Positions 9,573 to 20,100 of a DNA stretch of 64,000 nt are shown here, piece after piece (position 1 is the first letter of the stretch; every line of letters starts with the position of its first letter). The notes beneath the pieces were generated by a model. It saw only the letters and a program-made list of their open reading frames with translations. It had not been told where the DNA came from and did no database searches. This stretch comes from Trichomonas tenax. Its lineage: Eukaryota; Parabasalia; Trichomonadida; Trichomonadidae. The DNA lies in NCBI GenBank assembly GCA_023091735.1, contig JALKBU010000116.1, positions 1 through 64,000 on the forward strand, in the 5' to 3' direction. Made by a program: the position numbers and the translations under genes.

Positions 9573-10408
9573 TAAAATCTAACCAGTTATCCCACAAAAA
9601 TTCTTTGTTATGCAGCCACCTAACTTTTTTTTCCATTTTCCCATCTGCTTTGCCTATATTCGGTATCGGAAACAGCGTTTATATAGGCATTTTGGCGTCT
9701 TTTGGTTCACAGGAATTCACAAATTGAGTTACGAGTGGCTAATTACATCCAAATAGTTTTCGTGTGGTAGCTTTTGGCCAGCAGAATCAGATTTAACCAA
9801 GAACCGAGATTGGTTTATGATTGACCCATGATTTTTGAGATGAACCCTAATATTTGAAGAACATGGCAATTAGATTTGAAATGACTCATACAATTGTTAT
9901 ATGAGTTCTTTCAAAAATATCAAAAAGTGCATTGACCTAAATATACATTTTTGATATAATTATATACATTTGTGTAATTTTCGTTTTGTATGGGATATTT
10001 ACAAAAATTATTTAAAAATAAGACGGGTTTCTGGCCACAAATCTTTGCGAAGGATATGGATGAAATAAGATAGAAATTCTTACATCTTGATGCGATACTG
10101 CCCTTATAAATATTTAGTGCTAACTTTTGAATTTCAAAATCAGAAATTTATTATGCACAACCAATATGTCTTATAGCGTAACCATTAGATATGCATTTGC
10201 TACTGATTATATTGGCATCATCAAAATACCATGTTTCCATATCAGAAATAATATTGCCAAAATCTTTTGTAGTTGGTCTCGAAGATTTGGCAATACCAAA
10301 TAATTATGTTTTGTGTAGAATGTCAAGCACATGAACAGGTATATACAGATATGTTACTCCATAAATTGATGTTTGCTTTAATTCGAAGAAAAGAATTCAA
10401 TTCTTACA

Positions 10409-10611
10409 ATGAGGCGTGTAAAAAGATTAATACTTTACGTAACATCAATACAGCATTAATGCCAGAACGATTTGCAAATACTTTCAGAGTCAGTTCCAAT
10501 CATTCGACAACAGATATATTGACTCCAACATAGTGCGACAAACAGACAATGCAAATGTATTAAGAATGTGTTGTTTGTTAATTACATCATTCTCTACTAC
10601 TTCAAGAACAC
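10409..10611 (+). repeat. Diverged direct repeat, copy 1 (decayed coding sequence)
   Basis: Related to 10897-11075. Both copies encode, in matching phase, LRNINTALM followed by an F-V-S-HS-T segment and, in a shifted phase, RQ-DN-NVLRM-CLLI-SF. Conservation at the peptide level with stops and frameshifts suggests relics of a coding gene or transposon protein that I do not recognise. Confidence 0.6.
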
Positions 10612-10896
10612 TTGTGAAGGATATGATATTGATCAATTAGCAGAATCAGACGCTCAAGATGACGATAAAGACCACCAACCAAGTGCAACTATCTTCTTCG
10701 AAACATACATAACTGGGAGATTTGATGAATATAGTTGCACTATTTAAGTATATTTGAGCAAAACAAAATTGAGTGCAAAAAACGAGCATCTCACAATTAT
10801 TTTTCGATTTTAAGCGGAAAATATTACTAAACACAATATATCGATACAAAAAATAAGTCAAAACAGTTTTTAAAGATTAAATGCACATATTTAACA

Positions 10897-11075
10897 ATGA
10901 GACGTGAAAAGAGATTAGTTCTTTACGTAATATCAATACTGCATTGATGTCGGAATGATTTGAAAATTGTTTCAAAGTCAGTTTGGAACATTCTTCAACA
11001 AATATGCGACAAGCAGACAATGTCAATGTACTAAGAATGTACTGTTTGTTAATTGTATCGTTCTATACTGCTTCA
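10897..11075 (+). repeat. Diverged direct repeat, copy 2
   Basis: Partner of 10409-10611, with several substitutions, a shortened middle and an in-frame stop near its start. Neither copy is intact. Confidence 0.6.
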
Positions 11076-13048
11076 TTACCGTTAATATTTTCTATATGAT
11101 TTTAATTTACCTTGTTTATGATACCATTATTTGGACATTAAGCATAGGAACTATATCTTTTGATACGATGATTAATTATTGCTGAAAATCAAAAACATGT
11201 TTTTGATGGCCAAAACACCATTGGGTTATAATATCCAATGGAAGAGCTTTCTTTTTAATTTTATGCGAATTTTGGGACTAATTGAAATGATGCATGATCA
11301 TATAAGAGATAAGTATTATGGGTTATTAATATACCTGTTAAACCTGCACACTATTGAATACTTTGCGCATTTTTGCGCAAATTTAGGGAATGTGTAATAT
11401 ACAAAAACCGTCTAGAGGAACCTTAACCAGATTAAAAATTCACTCATTTTTTGCATTTTTTGATGTTTTTCAGAAAAAGTTTCTGTAAAATTCCATGGTT
11501 TATTAGTAAGGTATGAAGGATATTAGTAAATATAGATATCCGACCACTCAGTTTTTGTTGCCCTGCTGGTTTGACACTTTTCTGGCAGTTTTTTTACAAA
11601 TTACATGTCAAAATTAAGTTGCACATTTTTTTGCAGAAGTTCAGGCTATTCGGTAGGCCAAATTTTTAAAATCAAATTAATTATTGTATTTAAAACAGGA
11701 CTATCTAATTTCATAAATTGTGTCACATTTTTAGGGATAGTGAATCCCTATCCTGAGCAATAATTTTTATTTGTAAATTATTCAATTTTTGATAGGATGG
11801 GCTATACCATCCCAAAAGTAGAGTGATCTGACACATTATATTTACATGTCAAAAATGAGCGTTTTACATAAAGATAAATGAAACATGCATAATTAAGGTT
11901 CATCTAATATGCTTTATAACGCACATTTTATTTTTCTAATCTCATTATTTGTCATTTGGCAAAAATAAGAATTATAAAAAGAAAAACACATTTTTAAAGG
12001 TTCGGGATATGGGAGGGATAAGTTTTTGCATCCCAAATACTTTGGGAAAAAGTTGGATCTATATTAGTAAATGTTTATAAATACAGCAAAATCTCTGCTG
12101 ATATAGGTTTGACCAAAAAGGGCATTACTTTTATTGAGCATGATTGCGCACCATTCAATTTGAGAGTGTAAACCATTCAATTTTCTATGATTGCCCAAAA
12201 CTGCGCTAAGCGATTTCGACGAATTTTAAAGCGTGCAATTATGATTCTAATAGCCTAAAGAATTTGCGTAAGTGCCTTTTATAGCGAAGCGCATTGAAAA
12301 TATTCAAAATATGAAAATCATATTTTAAAAATTTGGCTTCATCGAAATGAAAGCATTGGAACCCCTTTTCTGATGATAGTCTGATATAGTTAACATAACA
12401 AAATGTTTGCACATACCAATTTTTGCACACATAATTTAATATCATACTCAAACACATAGTAAGATGACGCTTCAAATACGGCCAAAGGTAATATGATATA
12501 AACAGCTTTAAAAATTGTAAGTTTTTAAAGTAAAAATAAAGTTTTAATAAATTTCGATAATTTTCTACTGTAAAAAGAAAGAATTATGCGTCACATGACT
12601 CTAATCACCTAATAGATCCCATGTTAGAGAGTAAAGAATGGATTTAGTCGTATTTGAAGGAAACTATTACTGATGATATTGAAATGATGGTAAAATGGTG
12701 CAGGATGATTGCAGTGAGAACACTTTAACACTCTGCTCCTTTTGGCCTGTTAACATACCATTCGATAAAGCTCAGAGTTTTGCGCAACAATATTGCGCAT
12801 TTTGTCACTTTTGTGCGGATTTGACAGCTATAGTTATTAATTCTTTAGAACTCAACATATGAACTTGAATTTTTGAGGCGAATTTCAATTTTTTTTGATT
12901 TTCCATACCAATGCCTGATGAAACGAGAGGCAATTTGTGCGACGATCACAATGTAAAGGTAAAAATAAATTTGAGAATCCTCATCGGTTTTTATAAAAAT
13001 ATGCGACTTAATTTATTAATATTGAGGCAATATCAAAATTGAAAAGTT

Positions 13049-13587
13049 ATGGTGCAGATCAAGGCCGTAGCACTTGGTGACAGAGGAGTCGGAATGACTT
13101 CTGCTATCAGTATGCATTTTAAGAAATCATTCCCACCTTCACCTGAGCACACAACTTCGACTGAAACATATCAAACCTCTCTTCATCTTAACAATGTGCA
13201 TACAACAATTAACATGTACGACGTCAATTGTGAAGACAATGAGGAATTGAGAAAGCAATGTTCAGATGCAGATGTTCTTATTGTATTTTTTTGATTTAAC
13301 AAGCCAGAGCTCTCTCGATAATATCCAGAAATGGCTCGACATGGGATATGACTTCAATCCAAGGGCTCAATTCTCCCTAATTGGATGCAAAAAAAGATCG
13401 AAGAAACAAGAGAGTTTGCGGTTACAACCTAGCTCAAGATCTCTACAACAAATATGGCTGCCCTGTTGTTGAAACAAGTGCACTGACTAGAGAAGATGTA
13501 TATGGTGCTTTCATGGGTGCAGTTGCCAAAATTGCAATTACTAAACGCCAAAACCCTGGTGAAGATGGTTGCTGCTACATTTGCTAA
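13049..13587 (+). pseudogene. Decayed Ras-superfamily small GTPase
   Basis: Three overlapping frames spell one small GTPase of about 178 residues. The N-terminal VKAVALGDRGVGMTS-like start (here IKAVALGDRGVGMTS) is a P-loop in which the invariant lysine of GxxxxGK[ST] is methionine. The frame leaves at a T7 run near 13290, continues as FFDLTSQSSLDNIQKWLD, leaves again at an A7 run near 13389, and ends with an ETSALT (G5-like) motif and the cysteine tail CCYIC, a prenylation-type end. Each break equals one extra base in a seven-base homopolymer; the restored frames need six. The switch II DxxG is also degenerate and NKxD reads CKKD. Trichomonads have very many Rab/Rho paralogues. Either it is a pseudogene or the homopolymers are mis-sequenced, but the missing lysine favours loss of GTPase function. 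Confidence 0.75.
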
Positions 13588-13907
13588 TAGCATATAGCTC
13601 TAAGATGATAGTAAATTTTTATATATAACTAATCATATATATTTTTTTAATAATGAAAGATTTTAGTGAGAAAAGTGCGTGTTATCAGTATCGAAAATAC
13701 CTTCAATGCTAAGTACTTTAACACATTGCAAATCTGCTAATATTATGTGTTAAAATATTTAAGAATTCAACATCACTCAAAATCAAACTGTGATGACTTT
13801 CCAATTGGAAATTTGGCATGTAAATTTTAAAAATGTCAAGTAATATTTCAATTTCAGGAAATTTAAATCTGTCATGTAAACAATTGTTGGAGTTTTAAAA
13901 TATTTTG
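13588..13907. other. Intergenic with TTTACATGTC-type motifs
   Basis: Holds GGCATGTAAA (13815), a weaker GTCAAGTAAT (about 13835) and GTCATGTAAA (13871), all within 95 bases of the ATG at 13908. No TCACTTTT initiator is visible. Confidence 0.45.
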
Positions 13908-16900
13908 ATGTCTAATTCTTTCCCTTTAACTTATGTTACGAACAATGTGAACGAAACCGTGGTGCTCACAGATAACCAGGACTTCGGTGATCAGATAACT
14001 CGTCATACAAATTGTTTAATTTTAATTAATTATACTGCTCCTGTTTTAGTTCGCAATTTGGAAGAAAAAATGGACGATCTTAAAGGACTCAGATGGATTG
14101 CAATGCACCAATGCGGGTTAAAAGAGCTTCCAGACATTTTTCTCAAATATAATTTTCGATTGGATCAATTAGAAGGCTTGGATTTACGTGGAAATCTTAT
14201 CTCTGAACTAAGTAACTTCGCAAGTTGGATTAATGAAGAGAATACAAAAAATTTACTTTATTTTAATATTCTTGATAATCCGTTTTCAGAAATTTTACAA
14301 AATGACACTGGATTTCAAACAATATTCGAATATAGAAGCTCGTTGATTCAAATAAACAAGATCAAAATCACACCTTTCCATTATTGCAATAAACAAGTTA
14401 AAGATGATCTCTCGGAGGAAAGATTTGCAGATTTGCAAACAATGGCAGCGATTCGAATGATTCCAGAGAATTCATATTATGATCCAAGCAGGAGAAAGAT
14501 GACTTTAAGCCAAGAAATGATTTTGCCACCTCAAGAAATACAAATGAATATGCTGACTTCTCTCGATCTCAGTTCCTGCGGCTTGATATATTTCCCGCTC
14601 AAGCATTTTGACAACCTCAAAGTACTATTTTTAAATGATAATAAAGAATTAGAAAAGATTCTATTCGGTAATGCTATTCACAGGAATTTAATGATTTTGA
14701 ACATTAATAAAACAAAACTCGACCAAAATCAAGTTTCAGCGCATCTCAATAAACATGTGAAATTTATTGGCATTCAAAGGATAGGTAACGAAATTAGAGA
14801 GAAAGCACAACCAATTGAATTTGATTCAAAATGTATAAATAAAGAAAGAGAAATCTATGAATGTGTTAATGCAAATCAATATGAAGATAATATCCTGCTC
14901 AAATCAAACATGTTCCACGAATTATTATCGCATGTTTCTTTTCTTGTCAAGTCAAACGAAAACGTTTCTGGAATTTTGCCTGTTTTAGAAAAAGGTACAT
15001 TCGTTGATGATGAAGACGCCAAAAAGGAAGTAATGCAAATACCACTAACAAATATTGAATTCGTTACAACAGAAGATAATATTTCTGATGCTGAAATTAT
15101 CAAAACGTTCCTGAAAAACAATTGCAGGATGCAACTAGCGAACACATTTGAAATTTATTCCAAATTGGAATCTCTTGATCACGTCTTTCGCTATGCTCCA
15201 TTTAACTACAACATGCAATGCTTATTCATCAAAAAATTGGCATTAGTTAACGTAAGGATCAATAATGATATATTTAATGAAATTTCCTCCAAATGCAGAA
15301 ATGTTATGTGGCTGGATTTATCCAAAAATGATATCACGGAGCTTAAGAATTTGGACAAAACAGTAATGAGCAGGCTCCACTATCTCAACATATCATATAA
15401 CAATATTGTCCAGCATGAAGGTGTTCCTCATCCTCTTGAAAATATAAAACACTTGAAAAATCTTGAGCAAATTATTGTTGAAGGAAATAATATTCATCTT
15501 GAAACGCTCGACAAATATAATGACTTGTTTAGGAAGTTTAGAGGATTGAAGAAGATCAATGAAATTATTAATCCTTTCCCACTAACACCTCCAGAAATGT
15601 ACGCTGTCACAAAAATAAGAGATGAAACAGGATATGATAACAAAAATCAGCTCGACAATCTTATTTTCTTCAAGACTCCAAACAAGACAAAAGAAATTAA
15701 AGCAAGTATTGCAATTCTGAGAGATGGATTCACATGCAAGAAGACTGATATTCATGATATTATTTCATTCAAACAACCAGGAATCTCTTATAAATCTGAA
15801 TTCGAATTCGATAATCCTGAAACTGATCTCACTCACTTTGCTGAAATTGTTTCAGTTATTATGATTATTATTGAAAAGTTCCAATACATTCGTCACTTCC
15901 TTCCATCAATTAATGACAAATCTTATCCAAAGTGGATCCATGGAACAATTTTCGCACTTTATAGCTTCATTATGAAAATTTCATTATTCTTCAGAAGTCT
16001 CAGATTTGAACTTCCTCTCACAAACTTTTTCGTTTTCTTCTTTTATGGACTTGCGCCAATTTTTATGATATGGCTTATGAATCACAAATTTAGTACTCAA
16101 CATCTTGTTTCAATCCACAGATTCAGAGTTTTGTTCACTGCTGTTGTCGGTATAGTCTCACTTCTAATTTTCTGGCTTTACGATGTTATATTGAACGGAT
16201 TACGATGGCGTTGGAAGTTTGCTTGGTGGATATCTGCTGTAATCATTGTTTGCATTGTGATATACATTGCTCTGCGTTTCTTTAATGCTGAAAGAATGAA
16301 CCTGAGTTATATTTTGAAGCTTACAAAATACAAAGAACAAATCTGTCTTGCAGTTATCATTCTCACACAATTCCCCGCTCTCGAATTCATGATTAGACTT
16401 AGATCTTGTTCTCAAGGTTATTTTAGTGATTTTCCATCAGTTAACTGCGACTGGAAACTTTTTCCTGCTTATGCATATACATTCTTCTTTTTCAATTCAG
16501 TCGTTTATTTCTATTTCTTTGTTCACAGCATTCAGCACGTTCACAAGGGATATAATTACAAAGCAAATGGACAGCAAATTAAAGGATATTGGAATCAAAT
16601 TTGGACTGCTTCGAAGAAAGAGATTTATAAATCTTGGAAATATTACGGCTCAATCAACAACAATATTATTCTTGAGCACAAAGAAATATTCAACGATTAC
16701 AACAAATTTATTAGGAATCATTGGAGCCCATCAAAGTATCTCTGTGATGGAAGAATATTCGCATCAAGCTGGTTCTTGATTCTTGAATTCGCCTACAAAT
16801 TAGTGGTTTTCGCGGATGATTATTTCAAGCTCCATTCCATTTTAACATTTTTCGTTTCTATATTTGTTCTTTTGATTTATTCCTTTATCCCTCCAAAGTC

Positions 16901-17138
16901 AAATAACTTTGAAAGAATTTCCGAAATTACTTTCGTTTGTGGAACAATATTCATGTCTTTATCAACATTTATTACTCACAAGAACGCATCTGCGGTATTT
17001 TTCTATATTACAATTGTTTTCTGGTTCATTGCTTATTTCTTTATCATATTCGGATACATTATTGGATTATTCTCTACTAAGTGCACCAGATTAAGCTCTT
17101 ATGGTGAAAGACGTTGGTATACAACTGAGCAACATTAA
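13908..17138 (+). CDS. Leucine-rich-repeat protein with about ten C-terminal membrane spans
   Basis: A 1076-residue protein. The N-terminal two thirds (about residues 60-560) carry scattered leucine-rich repeats (LRWIAMHQCGLKELP, LEGLDLRGNLISEL, LTSLDLSSCGLIYFP, VMWLDLSKNDITEL, LHYLNISYNNI). There is no signal peptide, so the LRR part is probably cytosolic. From about residue 690 to 1055 there are about ten hydrophobic segments, including a WLYDVILNGLRWRWKFAWW loop. The membrane block does not match an ion channel or transporter I can name. The frame is open three bases further up, but only as TTG; the ATG is at 13908. An array of GTCATGTAAA-like motifs lies 28-95 bases upstream. I do not recognise the family; LRR plus polytopic membrane architecture suggests a sensor or scaffold at a membrane. 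Confidence 0.75.
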   Translation: MSNSFPLTYVTNNVNETVVLTDNQDFGDQITRHTNCLILINYTAPVLVRNLEEKMDDLKGLRWIAMHQCGLKELPDIFLKYNFRLDQLEGLDLRGNLISELSNFASWINEENTKNLLYFNILDNPFSEILQNDTGFQTIFEYRSSLIQINKIKITPFHYCNKQVKDDLSEERFADLQTMAAIRMIPENSYYDPSRRKMTLSQEMILPPQEIQMNMLTSLDLSSCGLIYFPLKHFDNLKVLFLNDNKELEKILFGNAIHRNLMILNINKTKLDQNQVSAHLNKHVKFIGIQRIGNEIREKAQPIEFDSKCINKEREIYECVNANQYEDNILLKSNMFHELLSHVSFLVKSNENVSGILPVLEKGTFVDDEDAKKEVMQIPLTNIEFVTTEDNISDAEIIKTFLKNNCRMQLANTFEIYSKLESLDHVFRYAPFNYNMQCLFIKKLALVNVRINNDIFNEISSKCRNVMWLDLSKNDITELKNLDKTVMSRLHYLNISYNNIVQHEGVPHPLENIKHLKNLEQIIVEGNNIHLETLDKYNDLFRKFRGLKKINEIINPFPLTPPEMYAVTKIRDETGYDNKNQLDNLIFFKTPNKTKEIKASIAILRDGFTCKKTDIHDIISFKQPGISYKSEFEFDNPETDLTHFAEIVSVIMIIIEKFQYIRHFLPSINDKSYPKWIHGTIFALYSFIMKISLFFRSLRFELPLTNFFVFFFYGLAPIFMIWLMNHKFSTQHLVSIHRFRVLFTAVVGIVSLLIFWLYDVILNGLRWRWKFAWWISAVIIVCIVIYIALRFFNAERMNLSYILKLTKYKEQICLAVIILTQFPALEFMIRLRSCSQGYFSDFPSVNCDWKLFPAYAYTFFFFNSVVYFYFFVHSIQHVHKGYNYKANGQQIKGYWNQIWTASKKEIYKSWKYYGSINNNIILEHKEIFNDYNKFIRNHWSPSKYLCDGRIFASSWFLILEFAYKLVVFADDYFKLHSILTFFVSIFVLLIYSFIPPKSNNFERISEITFVCGTIFMSLSTFITHKNASAVFFYITIVFWFIAYFFIIFGYIIGLFSTKCTRLSSYGERRWYTTEQH

Positions 17139-17194
17139 AAAATTGTTATATAAAAACGCATATAATAAACAATTTATCTATATATTATACCAAT

Positions 17195-20100
17195 CTATTT
17201 CCTCTGAATATATGCAGAAGCAAGGTCTCTAAAAAGCTTATTCTCTGAACGCTTGGAAATCAGCCAGTTTCCATCATCAGCGGTGATAAAATTCCCGAGG
17301 CCGGAATTGTAACTCACCAAATATTGGAGAACGCAGAACTGCAAGCATCGGCTGCCGTAAGTTTGCACCATCTTGATAGCGTTACCTACAGAAACATTTT
17401 CATCAAGAAGTGCTTTGAAGTATCCAAGAAATGCTTTGTTCTCTTCTAAAGGTTCGAACCAGAAAAGCAATTCATTCTTCTTCTCATTAGAGAGAATTGA
17501 CTTAATTGCATGATTGACTAACGGCGAAAACACTTCATCTCTTAGATGTTCAGCCTTGATAGCATTGTTTTTGAAGAATACTTTAATGAGTTGAAGGATA
17601 TTCTTGACGATTTTTGGTTGATCAGCAACTGATTCGAAATTTCTCTGCAAAATGTTTAATGAGTCACGATCTTTATTTTCTATAAGCAGAGGAATGAATC
17701 GAATGATTTCGTGCATGTTTGCTATGAAATTTTCGATTTTGTTATTGATCAAATCATGCGGAATCATTCTGTTATTTATCTTTGAAAGAAGATTTGAATA
17801 ATTAGAAAATTTGATAGCGTTGATTAGTTTTTCAGTTGGCCTGATCGCGAAGTTGTTATCAAGAGCAAGAGATAAAACTAATTTGTATAAATCCGCTAAC
17901 TCTGATTTTGGAAATCCATAATTTTCGATCTCTTGAATAACTCTTGGAACAATTTTAAGTCTTGCTAAAATGTTCTTGGGATTGAAATTATTAATGATAT
18001 CTAGAATATTATCAATCCCTGTGCTGGTGCCTTTTAATATCCTTTCAATGCTTTCTTCATTATCGAGTAGCATTATCCAACAACTTGGCTTTATCTGCTT
18101 ATAATTGCAAAAGCATCGAATGTTATTTGCAGGCTGAAAGTCCGTCAGAGCTGGCATTGTATTGACAGCGTCTGAGTTGATAAAAGTGATTAAAGAGGGT
18201 GAACCGTTAGGAAAATCAGAAAAATTATTATCGTCTGAATTTCCTGAAAATAAATTTGCAATTCTGCTGTTTTCAACAAATCTTGTTCTTTCACCATTAT
18301 AATCGATCCATCCAAACGAAGTTCTCTGAGTGGTTATGTAATGCTGGCTTTTGCCAATGAAGCGAGTGATAGAGTTGATCACATACTCTTTCTTCTTTTC
18401 TTGAACTACACCTCTTCTTAGAACTTTCTCAGTGATAACAATCTTATTTGCTAATAATTTGTTGAATTCATAGTGTTGGTAATTATTCAATCGAGTCATA
18501 ATAAACCTTGGAACTTTAAAAATTTTGTTGTCTTGAGCCATTCCGTCGAAAAATCCTTGAACGTCGCTATCTGTCAATTCGAACAACGTTTGTTTTCCTT
18601 TCGCTCCGCTTTCTGTTGTAAAGTTAAATTCCATTGATTTGCGGGCAGAATCTGGAAGCCATCGCATCAAAACAACGATGAAGTCAGATATGTCTTTCTT
18701 GGACTTTATGTCAATTGCATGTTTTGGGGAATCAATGGTTTTATTGTAATTATTAATGAAATTATCAGTGTCGATACTTTTTTGCGAATAATATAGTATT
18801 TGATGGAAAACATCTTTTAGCGGTATATATCTCTCATAATTTGGTTGCTTTTTTTGTATATAAAGATCTAATGCATCAACTAAATAGTGATTATGAGCTA
18901 AAAATATCAAAACACTGTTCATGAAGCAGATGTTTGAGAGATTCTTCAGTCCTGAAGTTACACATAATTGAAATGGTTTTTGATCATTTTCAATTATTTG
19001 TAAAAGTACTTTCGGAGGCAATGGAATCGAATAACCTGTAAGAAAGTTGAAAATTGCTTGTTGATTCTTCATCGATTTTGATTCATAAAAAGTATTGATT
19101 AAATTTTCAACGGCAATATTAAAACCTGCGCCGGGAGGCTGTTTGCCTGTTCTGAGGAATGTTCTAAATTCCGATTCGTAGTCTATTTTTTGGTATGTGA
19201 AGCATAATGTTGAAATATAAAATTCGTATTCGTATTTATTACTAAAGTGTAGCTTGAATTGATTTATAATAGTCGGAAACATATCCCAAATCGATCGTTT
19301 GAATGATTCGTTCTTATTTTCGAAATTAATATTCTTGATTAAAAAGGTATAGAGCTTAAAAATCTCGGGGTTACCAATTTTCAGCATCACTTCATGAATG
19401 TATCTTAATAATTCCCACTTATTTGGTGTTTGGCAATCTTCGATTAATTGATAATGGGAATTATAAGGTAATGCTTGCATTTCTTTCTGTGCTATTTGAA
19501 GCCCGTTCTTAGCGTATACAGAGTTAGAGAAATTTTTCAATTTGACTTCAAAACTGTTATAAATCTCTTGAAATGCACCCTTAATTCCTTTAACCAGATC
19601 TGTTTCCTGCCCTACATCTTCATCTTTCATAGATTTCAGCCAATTGAAGATGATATTTGGCATGAATTTCTGATACTCCTTTCTCATTGCAACTTTAACA
19701 AATGAATCTTTCAAGTGTTTATAAGCGAATATATTCGTTTTGCCGTTAATCCAATTTAATGGGATTGATTCTGGGTTTAAAACTTCATTTCTGACTGATT
19801 CTAAATAATAATATGTTCCTGGACTCTGATATACGTCTTCGATTTCTTCCCATCCAGCTTTTAATTCCTTGCACTTTTTAAGTAATTCGTTATATGCTTT
19901 ATTGATATCATCGATGCAATTAAAAATGTCCTTAGTGTACAAAGGAAGATAATCAAGCAGCTCGCGAACGCCTTTCAAAAAGCAATACGGAAGAAGAGTA
20001 ATCTGAATTGTTTCTTCATTCAGTTGCCCAGGATTTCCTGGCGCGCCTGCAAGCAGGAATATCATATCTTGGAAATCCTGCAGCACCAAGATCTTTTCTG

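Larger units (their letters stand above)
9573..13048. other. 3.4-kb AT-rich region with decayed repeats
   Basis: No intact gene. It holds a diverged direct repeat (10409-10611 and 10897-11075) derived from an unrecognised coding sequence, many TGCGCA-containing strings (11361, 12146, 12781-12802), two TTACATGTCAAA strings (about 11602 and 11845), and otherwise AT-rich DNA. Small open frames (10273-10533, 10967-11397) are interrupted relics or chance frames. Confidence 0.45.

Noticed and set aside
13285..13396. Introns joining the three GTPase frames
   Set aside because: No GT...AG pair with trichomonad-type extended splice signals; the breaks are exactly one base each.
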